From contig KB445792.1 in assembly GCA_000320605.2 (NCBI GenBank), forward strand, positions 1 to 64,000: a stretch of 64,000 bases of DNA. Reading direction: 5' to 3'. Positions 20,932 through 32,320 of the stretch are shown in pieces. Each line of letters begins with the position of its first letter. The first letter of the stretch is position 1. The notes below the pieces were generated by a model. It did no database searches. It was not told where the DNA came from and was given only the letters and a program-made list of their open reading frames with translations. Origin of the DNA: Gelatoporia subvermispora B. Lineage: Eukaryota > Basidiomycota > Agaricomycetes > Polyporales > Gelatoporiaceae. Made by a program: the position numbers and the translations under genes.

Positions 20932-23336
20932 ATGGCTCCCTCCGCATCTAAGCAAAAGCGTCTCGCTGAAAAGGCCGCAAAGGGGGCAGCCAAAGGCAAG
21001 GGTGCGACCGACGCCTCCTCTACCACCACCCCCACCGGTTCCACCAATGGCAGCTCGACCAACACCCCGCTCACCAGCGTATCTGCTGCAAATAGCTCCG
21101 ATGATCTCACCTCGATGGCCAAGTTGCAGATTGCCACGGATCGGTGAGCAGATTGCGCATTATATTGCAAAAGGTGTGCTGATCTCGCGAACAGGAGCGC
21201 GGCCGGTGTCCTCGTCTCGGATCCCAAAGGACGGGACATCAAGATTGACCAGTACACATTATCTTTTCACGGCCGGCTGCTCATCGAGGGCGCCGAGGTG
21301 TCGCTGAATTATGGTCAGCGATACGGTCTGCTGGGAGAAAATGGCTCAGGGAAGGTGCGTATACGGCCTTTCCTCATCCGTACTCGTAGCTAATTGCGTC
21401 CCGCAGTCGACCCTCCTGCAATCCATTGCGGAGCGCGACATTGAGATCCCCGAGCATATCGATATCTACCTTGTCAGCGGCGAGGCAGAGCCATCGGAGG
21501 TGAACGCTGTCGACTACATCGTTGCGTCTGCGAAGGAGAAGGTCGCGAAACTCGAGCAGCGTATCGAGGACCTGTCTGTCGCCGACGAGATCGATGAGGC
21601 TGCGCTTGATGCCACGTACGAAGAGCTCGAGGAGATGGACCCGAGCACTTTCGAGGCTAAGGCTGGCTCTATCCTCCACGGTCTCGGCTTCAGTCAACAG
21701 ATGATGCAGCGGCCGACCAAGGACATGTCCGGAGGTTGGCGTATGCGTGTCGCGCTCGCACGCGCACTGTTCGTTAAGCCGCACTTGTTGCTGCTCGACG
21801 AGCCGACGAACCACTTGGATCTTGAGGCTGTCGTCTGGTTGGAGGCGTACCTCTCAATGTACAACCACATCCTCGTCATCACGTCGCACTCACAGGATTT
21901 CATGGACACTGTGTGTACGAACATCATGGACCTCACGATGTCGAAGAAGCTCGTGTACTACGGTGGTAACTACTCGACCTATGTGCGTACCAAGCAGGAG
22001 AACGAGGTCAACCAGATGAAGGCGTACCAGAAGCAGCAGGATGAGATTGCTCACATCAAGAAGTGCGTTCTTCGCTTCTATCTGTAGGTCGTTCATGTGA
22101 TTGACAACTCCTCGGGGCAGGTTTATCGCCTCAGCTGGTACCTACGCCAACTTGGTCAAGCAGGCCAAGTCCAAGCAGAAGATCATCGACAAGATGGAGG
22201 CAGCTGGTCTCATCGAGAAGGTTGAGTCTCCTCGTCCTTTGCGTTTCAATTTCGAGGATGTGAGCAAGCTGCCCCCGCCAATCCTCGCGTTCGACGAAGT
22301 CGCGTTCGCGTACTCTGGCAAGAAGGATGACTACTTGTACAAGGGCCTCTCCTTCGGTATTGAGTGCGTGATTATTTGTCGCCCAGAGATTTGACCGGCT
22401 AACCTCTCACTGATTACCGCCAGCATGGACTCCCGCGTTGCGATCGTCGGCCAGAACGGTACCGGCAAGTCGACGCTCTTGAATCTGATCACCGGTGCGC
22501 TGCAGCCGAGCGAGGGCACGGTCTCACGGCACGTCGGGCTCAAGCTCGCCAAGTACTCGCAGCACTCCGCCGACCAGCTCCCGTACAACAAGTCGCCTAT
22601 CGAGCACTTCCAGTCGCTCTACGCGGAGAAGTATCCTGACAAGGACGTGCAGGTACGCCGCGACCCTCTCACTGCTGTCATCGCACATTCGACGAGATTC
22701 TGACGTGCATTGCTTCATCGCGTCCAGGCCTGGCGGGCGCAGCTCGGTCGTTTCGGTCTTTCGGGGCAACATCAGACGTCGCCCATCAAGCAGCTATCCG
22801 ACGGTCTCCGGAACCGGTGCGTATACGACTCGCTCGTCATACATTGTCTGTGCCATAGTTTCGGGCGGGACTGACGTCAATGTTGCGCGCGCAGGGTCGT
22901 CTTTGCACAGCTCGCGATGGAGCACCCGCACATTCTGCTACTGGACGAGCCGACCAACCACTTGGACATGGCCTCGATTGATGCACTCGCAAGTGCGATC
23001 AAGGAGTACGAGGGAGGTGTAGTCATCGTGTCGCACGACTTCCGTGGGTTTCGATTCCTCTGCGTCGGTCGTGTCGGTCGCTGATGCCCGCGCAGGTCTC
23101 ATTTCGCAGGTGGCCGAGGAGCTCTGGGAGGTCAAGGACCGCAAGATCATCAACCTTACCAAAGCAGGCATCTCCATCGTCGATTACAAGAAGCTCTTGG
23201 TCAAGAACAGTGCGTAGTCAGCGCTGCGGTGATATAGTGGGCTTGTGAAACTGATGCGTGTATCCCCACCGCAGGTTACTCCGCGTTGGAGAAGGCCAAG
23301 CTGTTCAGCAAGACCACGAGCAAGACGAAGACCTAA
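20932..23336 (+). CDS. ARB1: ABC-F ATPase, Arb1/ABCF2 type ribosome biogenesis factor
   Basis: Soluble twin-cassette ATPase acting on pre-ribosomes in nucleus and cytoplasm, with no membrane segments. Nine exons: 20932-21143, 21195-21354, 21407-22062, 22121-22363, 22424-22652, 22728-22816, 22895-23043, 23096-23209, 23275-23336, giving 637 residues. The N-terminus is lysine/alanine then serine/threonine rich. Cassette 1 has Walker A GENGSGKS (split by intron 2), signature [14 protein letters not shown] and Walker [13 protein letters not shown]. Cassette 2 has [22 protein letters not shown] and a second [12 protein letters not shown]. The SDG in place of SGG in cassette 2 is normal for this subfamily. 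The linker [21 protein letters not shown] is also characteristic. Confidence 0.96.
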
Positions 23337-23716
23337 GTCTGGCCGCACGCCGGCCCTGTGCATGCCATCTCGAGAGCTGCCGCTAATGTGTTCATGTCTG
23401 GATGTTTTCATATCACCTGCTGTTTCAGTCTCACGTTGCCTGCATTCATGACGCGCATCCTCGTTCCGTGCATCCATACCACCCGTTGTAGCCCCGTCCC
23501 GTCTCGCCAGCGCCGTAGAGCTGCGCGTGTCACCACACACTCCCTGCCCTGTCATAGCGATAACAACAAGTTGTAGTGCTACAGTCCCGTACAATACAAG
23601 CAAGCATTGCAATGCTGCATCTGGACACGCGCTTGTCGCGGCCCTGCTCTGACATTGTCAGGCACCCGGTGTGCCGTGCGGTCGCAACCTGTGCTCCACC
23701 TGTGCTTGGCCATTTT

Positions 23717-25407
23717 CTATAGGAAATAGTCTGCCGGGGGACGTTTGACAGGTATTGATCGTACATCCTGAGAGGCAAGAAGTCCTGATCAGCACGAGAA
23801 GCCGGATGCACAAAAAGGGGTATCCGGAGGAGGGAATGGAGTGCGTGACATGGGAATCCCATCGTGCAAATCGCGATAGCGTTCGAGATGGATCATGACG
23901 GCATGCCAGGCACACAATGAGGGTGCAACGCGCAGAGCGAAACGTACCGAGGGCGCATGTGAAAACACCTTGTATTCTTGCGCTAGATGCTCGTCTAGCT
24001 CCAATATGGAGGCGACGTTTCCGCAGCTGTAACAGACAGATGGAGGGAAGCACGGGTCAGCCAGTGGCGGGCGCGAGACAGACGCGAGGAGCCCCGCGCG
24101 CGACGGCCACAGGCGGGCGCATCACGCGCGGCGTGGCAGCGAAGTCGAAGGAGGAGAAGCACGCACCGATAGCAGTAGTTCGGCGCGCTCCAGACGGTCA
24201 CAATCGTGCGGTCGAACATGAGCTTGTAGCCCTCCATCGCGAGCTGGTGCGCGCGCGCGATGAGGTCGATCGCGTTGTGGTGCGCGAACGCCTTGGTGAT
24301 GTCCGCGCCGAAGAGGAACCCTGCCCCGCGCGGGGAGAGGCCCCACCCGCTGATATCTATGAATGCCGCAGCGGGGGTTAGCGAGGCGTAAGGGGCGCGG
24401 CGCAGAGGCGCGGGGCGTACCGTCCGGGTCTGACCAGAGCAGATCGCACATGGGCCCGTCGTGCGGGACCTCCTGCTTGCGGTCGATGGCGCGGATCTGT
24501 CCGCGGGACGGTCAGCCCCTGGACGCGTAGCGGGGCAACCCGATGGTGGCGTGCGATGGGGGACGATGCGCACCTGATCGATGCCCTGGAGATTGGGCGA
24601 GAGGCCGCCGTGGACGCAGAAGACGCGGCCGTCGACGATGGCGCCGAGCGCGAGGTAGTCGAAGACCTCGCAGCACCAGCGCCAGACGTTGCTCGAGCCG
24701 TACTTGCGCTGGCATTCGTCGTAGAAGCCGTACACCTGCGTGATCTGGCGGGACTCGTGGTTCCCGCGGATGAGCGTGATGCGCTCCGGGTACCGCACCT
24801 TGAGCGCGAGCAGGAGGAGGAAGGTCTCCACGCTGTAGAAGCCGCGGTCGACAAAGTCGCCTGCGACGTGCGCGGGGAAGGCGAGAAGTGAGTTGCCGGC
24901 ACGGGGCGACGCTAGTGTGTGTGCGGGGACGCACCCATGAAGAGATAGTTCGTCTCGGGACATGATCCGCCGACCTTGAACAGCTCCATCATGTCCCAAA
25001 ACTGTCCGTGGATGTCACCGCATATCTGCGCGCGCAGCCGGCGATCAGCTACAGGTCGTGCAGCGAGAACGTGCGCGTACTGTGACAGGCGAGTCGACGA
25101 CCTGTACGTTGGCCTCTTCTATCAGAATCTCGCGCGCCTTGATGCAGAGCCTCTTGACTTGCTCCTCTGAGATTGGCTCGCACCGGAGCAGCTGCTCGAT
25201 CTGTCTTCATTGGCGAAGTCGCGGGCGGTGCGTGGAGGATGCGTCCGGCGGCAGAGGCGGAGAACGAGCGGTAGAGCACCAGGAACAGAACAAAGCGCCA
25301 TGCAGTGAGCTCAGAGCATAGGCAGTTGCTGGAGTGAGCCTCTGCGACGGCCCACGAGAGAGGAGCGGGTGAATGTGCCGTACTTACCTGTCCAGATCGC
25401 TTGGCAT
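23717..25407 (-). CDS. PPH3: Serine/threonine phosphatase PP4-type catalytic subunit
   Basis: Metal-dependent protein phosphatase of the PP2A/PP4/PP6 group, 305 residues. Eight exons on the minus strand: 25407-25388, 25204-25081, 25025-24935, 24860-24574, 24496-24421, 24356-24167, 24026-23948, 23767-23717. It starts [18 protein letters not shown]. Metal-binding motifs are [26 protein letters not shown] and [19 protein letters not shown]. Further signatures are [11 protein letters not shown] and the C-terminal PPADYFL, whose last leucine is carboxymethylated in the family. The [12 protein letters not shown] and LDEHLAQEY phrases fit PP4 better than PP2A. Introns 1, 6 and 7 are 140-183 bases, longer than elsewhere in the window. 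PP4 acts in DNA damage recovery and TOR-related signalling. Confidence 0.93.
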
Positions 25408-27634
25408 CAGTTACTGTATTCTTTCCCAGTAGATAGCGAGTTGTGTGCGATACACAGTGATCGCAGCGAGCGTAGACGTGTTTTGCTGGACTAGCGGAGA
25501 GTTTTGGAGCCTTTGAGGACGGGGCTGCGTAGGATGAAAAGTGGGAGGATGCGCGGTTGTGGCGGAAGGAAGGAGGAGCGAGTCGCGTGCAGTAGCGGCG
25601 CGCACGCGCACCGCGAGCATCACGCTCTTCCTCCGTTGCGCCCACCACCTCAGCCTCCTCATGCTGCAGTGCTCCATGTCCTTCCTGGCTGCCCGAGTGC
25701 CTGACTCAACCCGACGATAGACTCGATGATGCTTAGACCTACGATGATTAATTGTGGTACTATTGATACCAGACTCGGTGCGCTCAGGGCCATCCATTAA
25801 TCTACCAAAACAGCGTCCAGACTCCTTCCACGCTCGTCCGCCGCTGCACAGCAGAAGCTTCATTCCCGCAGGCCGAGCACACTCGAAGCCCTGGCATCGC
25901 TCACATCCCCATAGTACGGTGTCTCGAAAGCCGAAATGAGCCAGGGAACCGCGTCTGCGTAACGGGCTCTCTTCCAGAATCGTATGTGCGCAAGTGTGCG
26001 TGCACACCATCTCGGACCCACACAGGGCTCGCGCGACAGCCCTCCCACTCCCCAATGCCCTGCGATGCCCTAAGTACGTCTCACCCCGGCCGCCCTCGAC
26101 GTCCTGCACGACCCGCGTTGGCACTTGCGACTCACGACCCGCCCTGCCGATCCGCCCGCGCCTGCTCGAACACCCTCGAACACGGCCCTCGCCCTCGCGG
26201 CCCTCGTCCGTCCCCGGATCGCAGACCGCCCGCCCCTCACCAATCCCTCCAGCGCCCCCATGCGCAGGTCCGGCCCGCACGACGCGCCCCACGCCCCGAC
26301 AATGCCCCGCCCCCGTCCGCCGCACCGCCGCGCCGACGCACTGATGCAGCAATCAGGCACACCCCGCGCGGGACCACAATCACAATCATACGTACGCCCC
26401 GCCCTGCGCTCTGATGCCCCATCACAGCTCCCGGCACCGCCGTCTGCTGCTGCGCCCTCCGCTCCGGGACGGGCCCGATCGCGCGCACCACGGTTCGTGC
26501 CGCGGCATCAGGGCCAGCCCAGACCCAAGCAGGGGGCCCGCCCCGCGCCGTGCCGCGCTGGGCACATCGGCGGGGAGTCAGACGCAAGGGGGGCCTGGCG
26601 GCGGCGGCGATGGGGGGACACGAAAGGCGATTGGGACCGCATCTCCCTCGCCCGTCCGTCCGTTTGTCCAGAGTTCGTTCGGCGACCCGCGTCGCCCCGC
26701 AGTGACATCCGAGCTCTGCGCGCGGACGCCACGAAGGCGACGCCTGCCAATCCCAGTGCCGCACCAACGTCCCCACTCCCCTCCTTCCCCCATCGCCACA
26801 CCTACGCATTCCACACCCAGACATCTGATTCCGCGAATTTCATCTGCGCGCATGCGGAATAGCGAATTCCTCCTTTGAACAGCCTCGCGGCGTGCGACGC
26901 CTCGCACGCAGGGCCAGGCAGAGAGACGCATACAGCCAGTCGGGCGAACGCGGCTCGATTCGATCGAATTCAATAGTTATCCTCTATCTAATCTATGTAC
27001 AGCCCAGCGCGCGCGCATCGACGCGCAGCGCGGCATCCAGACAGGTAGGTAGGCGGGCGAGTAGGTAGTGAGCATGTGCGGGGCGTAGGCACCCGGCGAG
27101 TTAGATGCGTAGGTAGATAGGTGGGCGGTAGGAGTGCGTAGGTAGCCAAGCGAGTTACGTAGGGGCAGCAAATAATATGTGGGCACAGACGGGCGCGGGG
27201 GCCCTCTATCGTACAACACGCGCGAGCGGATCCGGGCGAGCAAACACTGACATGAGACGGGACGAAGCGGGTGAGATCGATTGAGATAAGGGGAGAGACT
27301 AGAGCGGGACTAGGGGCTAGGACTAGGGCGGATTACGATGCCGGGGCGGGTGAGTGGCGGACGGGGCGGGTCGGGTCGAGTGGCGGGCGCGTGCACGCGT
27401 GCGTTTGGCCGGCGTGGGACACGCGCGGCGCGGCGCACGGTCCAGAGCCGGCGGCGGGCGAGAGCAGGGCGAGGGCGAGTATCATATGCGTGGCACGCGG
27501 CGGCTGCGCACGTCCGGACGGGGGGACGGAGGCGAGGCGCGGAATCGGGCAGCGAGTCTGGGTCGTCGATCGGAAAGCCGGGGAAGGGGATACGCGGAGG
27601 GGGGAAGCAGGAACGCAGTCCGCACGGGGCAGGC
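25408..27634. other. GC-rich intergenic region, 2.2 kb
   Basis: This is upstream of the phosphatase and downstream of the C2H2 gene. Long open frames here (for example 25986-26414 and 26125-26862, both plus) overlap in several phases and read as arginine/proline/alanine-rich sequence, the usual by-product of very high GC content. At 27040-27170 there is a degenerate GTAGGTAG simple repeat, in the 3' flank of the C2H2 gene. Confidence 0.5.
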
Positions 27635-29230
27635 TCACTGCACGAGCCCGCGCCCGCGAAAGTCGTCCATCCGCCAGCTCTCGCCTCCGAGGCCCGCGCT
27701 CGCGTACGACCCCATGTACCCCCGCGCCGGGCCCCGCGTACGCGCCGCCCTGGATCGGCGCGAGGACGGGCGGGGGGCTCGCGTACCGCGCGTACGCGCC
27801 GTGCCCCTGCTGGTGTTGCTGCTGCGCGCCTTGCTGCTGCTGCTGCTGGTACGCGTGCTGGAGCGGCGGCGGGGAGAGGTCGAAGGGCGTGCCGGGGTAG
27901 CTCCCCTGGCCGTACGCGTGCTGGAGCGACACGCCGACGCCCGCGCGGGGGGACATCGCGTCCGAGTTGGCGTTCGAGTGCGAGAGGTGGGCGATTGAAA
28001 GGCGCGCGGTGCCCGACGCCGCGCTGGGCTCACCGTATGCGCCGAGCGGGAGGTCGTACGCACTGTTCGCGTATGCGGTGCCCGCGGGGGACGGCGGCGA
28101 GTCGGGGTACGCGCGCGAGGGGCTGCGGTAGTCCCACGCGTGGGGGTTCACGGCGGAGGACGCGAGGCTGCTCGTCGAGCTCGAGTAGGACGAGGATGCG
28201 TAGGAGCTGGACGCGTACGCGAGCTCGGGGGACGAGAGCGGGCCGGCGGTCGGGGGGGAGAAGAAGGGCGGGGAGTGGAAGGAGAGCTCGGGCGGGGAGC
28301 CGCTCGCGGAGGACGCGCGCGAGGAGCCCGCGCCGGAGAGGAGGATGCTGCTCGCGGAGGCGGTGCTGTTGGAGCGCGCAAGGGCGTGCGGGGGCGCCTG
28401 GACGAGCGGCGGGGGCGTGTCGGGGGGCTCGGGAAAGTCGCTGTCGTCTGGGGGCGAGGCGGACGAGGATGGCGAGGGCGAGGGCTCTGGGCTGCTGCGG
28501 CCGCGCCGGCGCGTGGGCTTGCGGGCGGAGGACTTGGCCGCGGCGCCGGTGGGGGCGGGTGTGTCGGACGAGGCGGACATGGCGCGGTTCATGGCGGCGC
28601 GAGTGGCAGAGGCAGAGCTGCGGCGCGAGCCTGGGGACAGGTGGACGCGGTAGCTGCCGAGAAGCGGAAGCGGTCAGCGCGTTGTTCGGGGGAGGATGGC
28701 AACGGAGACAGAGCGGGGGTGGGTGTCACGGGGGATCAGTACGTATAGGCGGAGACGCCGTGCGAGCGCGCAGGAAGATGCGGTGCGCGCGGACGCGGGT
28801 GCGCGCGGTGGGCACGATGGCGTGATGATAGCGGGGGGAACGAGAGATGTACTCACTGCTGCTGGAGGTTGTCGGCTCTGGAGCAACGCGCCTCGCAGCC
28901 CGGGAAGGGGCACGGGTGGGGGCGTTCGCCGGTGTGGGTTTTGGTGTGGCGAGAGAGGTGCCCGCTGGTGGTAAAGGCGCGTTTGCAGAGCTGGCAGACA
29001 TACTTTTTCTTGTTCTGGGCAGAGGGCGGAGGCGAGGGGGGGGATGCAGGGACATGGGCAGGGTTGACCAAGGGCAGACTGCTGGGATGAAGGTGGGGGA
29101 TGGGCGGGGGGAGGACGGGGACGTCGGGGCCGGCATAGTAGCGAAGGGGCCCTTGTGCGAGGTCGCGCTTTGAGATGGAGTCGCGCGACATGGGAGGGAG
29201 GTCGAGGAGGAGGGACTTTTCAAAAAACAT
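27635..29230 (-). CDS. C2H2 zinc-finger transcription factor (apparent frameshift near the C-terminus)
   Basis: Nuclear regulator with two tandem C2H2 fingers. Exon 1 (29230-28857) contains finger 1, [19 protein letters not shown], and most of finger 2, [18 protein letters not shown]. The 203-base intron is followed by exon 2 from 28653, which supplies HYRVH and then [20 protein letters not shown]. The rest is serine/alanine/tyrosine rich with a polyglutamine run. Read as given, the frame continues to 27333 with arginine-rich junk. Losing one base of the five-C run at 27719-27723 would instead end at 27635 with a plausible tail ([14 protein letters not shown]), about 463 residues. An alternative start is 29317. 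The window shows no target genes. Confidence 0.8.
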
Positions 29231-30395
29231 GCGGGGGAGATGGAGAAGAGGGAGCACGCTCGTAGTTGGACTATAAAAGGATTGGACGCGATCCTCAACA
29301 CAGGCCAGTGGCGGCACGGGCGTCTAGACGGCGGCTGGATGCGGCATCGCAGCAAGGCCAGGATGCCCAGCTCCCGGTCATCTGCGCTGGTTGCCATTCT
29401 GGGCGATGGCCAGGGACGACGTTCAGGGTCAGCGTCGACCCTCCATGACCAGCTTTTTGCGAGTTGTTGCACGCAAGGAGACACGAACTTTGAGGCGGCG
29501 ACTGGCGGTGATGCTCTCGCAGAAATGCTTCCGCGGCCCGTCCTCTGGCCTCGACCTTCCCGATCTGGACGTCCTCGTTATCTGTGTAGGCGCCGAGCGT
29601 GGTCGTCCCAAGCAACCACTCCCCTCCTGACGCTCTTTCTGTCTCATTGGCTAATCACACCCGATTGGCCGACGAGCGACGCCATCACTCCAGGTGCACG
29701 TCGCGCTTCGTGCTCTTCTCGGCAGACTGCGCTGTGCGTAGCTTTGCATCCCAGATATTATTATTGCGGGCCCAGGCCGCGGTTCGCATCTTCCTCGCGA
29801 CGCAATCACACGCGAGCTGACACGGCGCGCTTCCCCCGCGAGCCTCCAAGGCACCGCACAGCCCCGCGTCCCCCAACCCGCCCCCTCTCCCCGCCCACCC
29901 GGGCACTCGCTGACATTCGCGTACTCGTCCTGTCTCCGTGTCCAACATACGTCCGCATCTCTTTGCGCGACAAGCACAGGCAGGACAGGCCACTCCGCAG
30001 ACTAGCCCCATCCGGCCGCCCGCTCCCATCCCGGCGTCCAACCCGCGCCCCCGCCAGCCGCCAACCGCCGGCACCAGCCCCCTTATCTGCCCCGATTAGC
30101 CTTCCGGAGATCTCTGCGCGCGCTCCCCTGCGTGCCCTCCTCTGCCCCCGCCGCACCCACGGACCCTGCAGGGCAGCCCCCCGCCCGACCTCGATGTGCG
30201 ATGCGTCCTCCGGCAGAATAAGACGTCACCGGTGCCCTCGACGAGACTTTAGGTTTCGCGGTCGGCGCGCCCTGCCGGACATGGCATCCGCGGACCACAT
30301 CCGGCTGCGTACGGACGTGGTCATCTGCGCTGCGCATCACGGCAGCTGCGCACGCTCCGAGCACGGCGACGGCCAGACGCGCCGCGCGCAGGGGA

Positions 30396-30431
30396 CACAG
30401 AGCTTGCAAGGCGCACAGAGCTTGCAAGGCG
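30396..30431. repeat. 18-bp tandem duplication
   Basis: CACAGAGCTTGCAAGGCG occurs twice in direct succession and a third, decayed half copy follows (CACGAAGCC). It lies inside the gene-poor region upstream of the C2H2 gene. Confidence 0.8.
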
Positions 30432-30469
30432 CACGAAGCCTGCTGGGCTGGCAGCAACCGCGCCGCGCA

Positions 30470-31040
30470 CCGCCGGCAAGCAGACTGGAGCGCGGGCGCG
30501 GGTGCGCCTCGACCTCCGCGCCCGATGGCATTATGTCGCATTGCACCCGGCGATCTAGCGGCACATCCTCCCACCCGCGCAGTGACCGAGCACGCACGCG
30601 GCACCCAGGCCGCGGCCCGTCGAGCTGCCCGGCGAATTTGAGTTCCTTCACTCAGACTATCGCGTGCATTTGGGCACGAACACGGTCGCTGCGCGCCCCT
30701 GCAGACCCCGCCCGGACATAGCGACGGCCACATACGCCGCGCGTAGGAGACTCGGAACTCGGGAGGCGCAAGGCGGGGCGGGCGGGCGAGAGCCGCGATG
30801 CTGGACGGGCTGCCGGCGAGTAGACTGGAGCGCGGCGGGACGGGGCCCCGACGTCCGCTCCCGACACTGAGCTATCCCATTGTGCCCGGCGATCTAGCAG
30901 CCTGAGCCTGCACATCCACGAGCCTCCCACCCGCGCACGCGCAGATTTGACCGAACGTGCGTGTGCGCGCGGGCCCGGCGCACCCAGGCTCGGGCGCGTC
31001 GAGATTCGAGCTGCCCGGTGAATTTGAGCTCGAGCGGGTC
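30470..31040. repeat. Diverged direct duplication (about 180-230 bases, two copies)
   Basis: Segments near 30470-30650 and 30810-31035 share, in the same order, a GACTGGAGCGCG motif, GCCCGGCGATCTAGC, CCTCCCACCCGCGCA, GCACCCAGGC and GAGCTGCCCGG(C/T)GAATTTGAG. Insertions between motifs make the second copy longer. It looks like an old tandem duplication of non-coding sequence. Confidence 0.75.
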
Positions 31041-31095
31041 TAGGAATCTCGTCTCTCGGTGCCCAGCGCGCATGACGTCGCCACGCACGACAGCC

Positions 31096-31195
31096 TTCTG
31101 CGTTCTGCGTTCTGCGTTCTGCGTTCTGCGTTCTGCGTTCTGCGTTCTAATCCTGCGTGCGTTCTAATCCTGCGTGTGCTCTCATCCTGCGTGTG
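31096..31195. repeat. Minisatellite: (TTCTGCG)n then a 17-bp unit
   Basis: About seven and a half perfect copies of the heptamer TTCTGCG (31096-31148) pass directly into three copies of a 17-base unit of the form YTCTAATCCTGCGTGYG (about 31145-31195). The longer unit looks like an expansion of the heptamer with an AATCC insert. Confidence 0.9.
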
Positions 31196-31989
31196 CGTCT
31201 GCGACTGCACTTCGACTTCTGCAGCTGGCTTCGGGGCAGCCACGAGAGTCGACACGCGGCGGGGAATGCTTACAGCAGCCCCGGCCGCGCCGCGTGCGCG
31301 CATCAGCTGACGCCTCAACGAGGCTCGTACGGTCGAGACGCGCAGCGCACGGCGCGGCGAGGGAAGGGCTGCGTTTCTGGAATTCGCGGCAGGCTGGCAA
31401 CGCGCACGAGAACGGAGGCGAGATGCGCGTGCCTGGACGCGCGAGGACGCGCGAGGATCTGCGCGCACGCTTTGGGCGGTGCGTCGCGGGAGGCGGGCCG
31501 ACGGCGTCTTGCCCTGCTGTCCAGCGTCGACGTCCAGTCCATTATTCGTTATTCGCTTTTGGATTTTCGGTTTGAGGTGGAAGCTCTATTCAGTATGGTG
31601 GCGCCCGGCGACAACCGGCTGTCTGGTGCTGTGAACGTGTGCGGTGGGGGCGTCGCACGCAGCAGATGCCAGATGCCCACGGGCCATATGGCCCCCACTC
31701 GAACGCGATGCGGATGTGGCTGGGATTGTGCGGGGGAGGATGCTTCTTTGTGTGCCTTTTGGCCTTCGGGCCACCCACGATCAGTGCGGGGGAACATAGC
31801 AAGGGGCGATGGGCGAGCGACAGATAACAGTAGACATTGGACACGATGCGATGCGATTGAATCACGGCGAACTTTCTGCGAAGGGAAGGACGCGTTCGTG
31901 TTCGCGGGCAGCAGCCAGCTCGATCTTTGACACCGGGGACCTAGCAAGCAGCGGAGCTTCGCAGCTCGCAACCCGCGATGCCTGGGCAG

Positions 31990-32320
31990 GCTGGGCTTCG
32001 GAACTCGGAACTCGGAAGTCTGATGCAAGCGATACAATGCTCGAGGCCATCCTCAAGTGCCTGGCACCCGCGCGTTCATTTGCGCATTCCACGAGTTTGT
32101 TACCATACGTCAGGGTGCATCACAGTTCATGGTCCCTCGCGATGCCAGGGCTTCGGAACTCGGAGGCCTGGTGCGATGCAATGTTCTTGGTCAACTCAAA
32201 GTCCCTGGCATCCGCCCGTCCACACGCTCGCCCATTCGCTCATTCGCTAATTCATTTGCGCATACCATGAGGCCGTCACCATGCACCAAGCTGCATCACA
32301 GTCCATGATCCCCCACCCGC
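31990..32320. repeat. Degenerate direct repeats, about 155-180 bases each
   Basis: The phrase CTTCGGAACTCGGA recurs at about 31998 and 32151. CATTTGCGCAT(T/A)CCA, a T(G)CACCA/GTCAGG motif and TGCATCACAGT(T/C)CATG recur at about 32078-32130 and 32254-32308. The order is kept, so these are decayed tandem copies of one non-coding unit. Confidence 0.7.

Noticed and set aside
25986..26862. Long overlapping plus-strand frames (up to 245 codons), arginine/proline rich
   Set aside because: Several phases are open at once on both strands, as expected in very GC-rich DNA. There are no domains and no splice-consistent partners.
27338..28825. 495-codon plus-strand frame opposite the C2H2 gene
   Set aside because: Arginine-rich antisense shadow of the serine/alanine-rich C2H2 exon; the minus strand has the zinc fingers and coherent splice sites.
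29240..30721. 493-codon plus-strand frame with a TATAAAAG motif near 29272
   Set aside because: Composition is GC-driven (R/P/S/A), it runs through the tandem duplications, and no family or exon structure is recognisable.
31157..31930. 257-codon plus-strand frame after the minisatellite
   Set aside because: It begins inside the minisatellite and has no domain; judged accidental.
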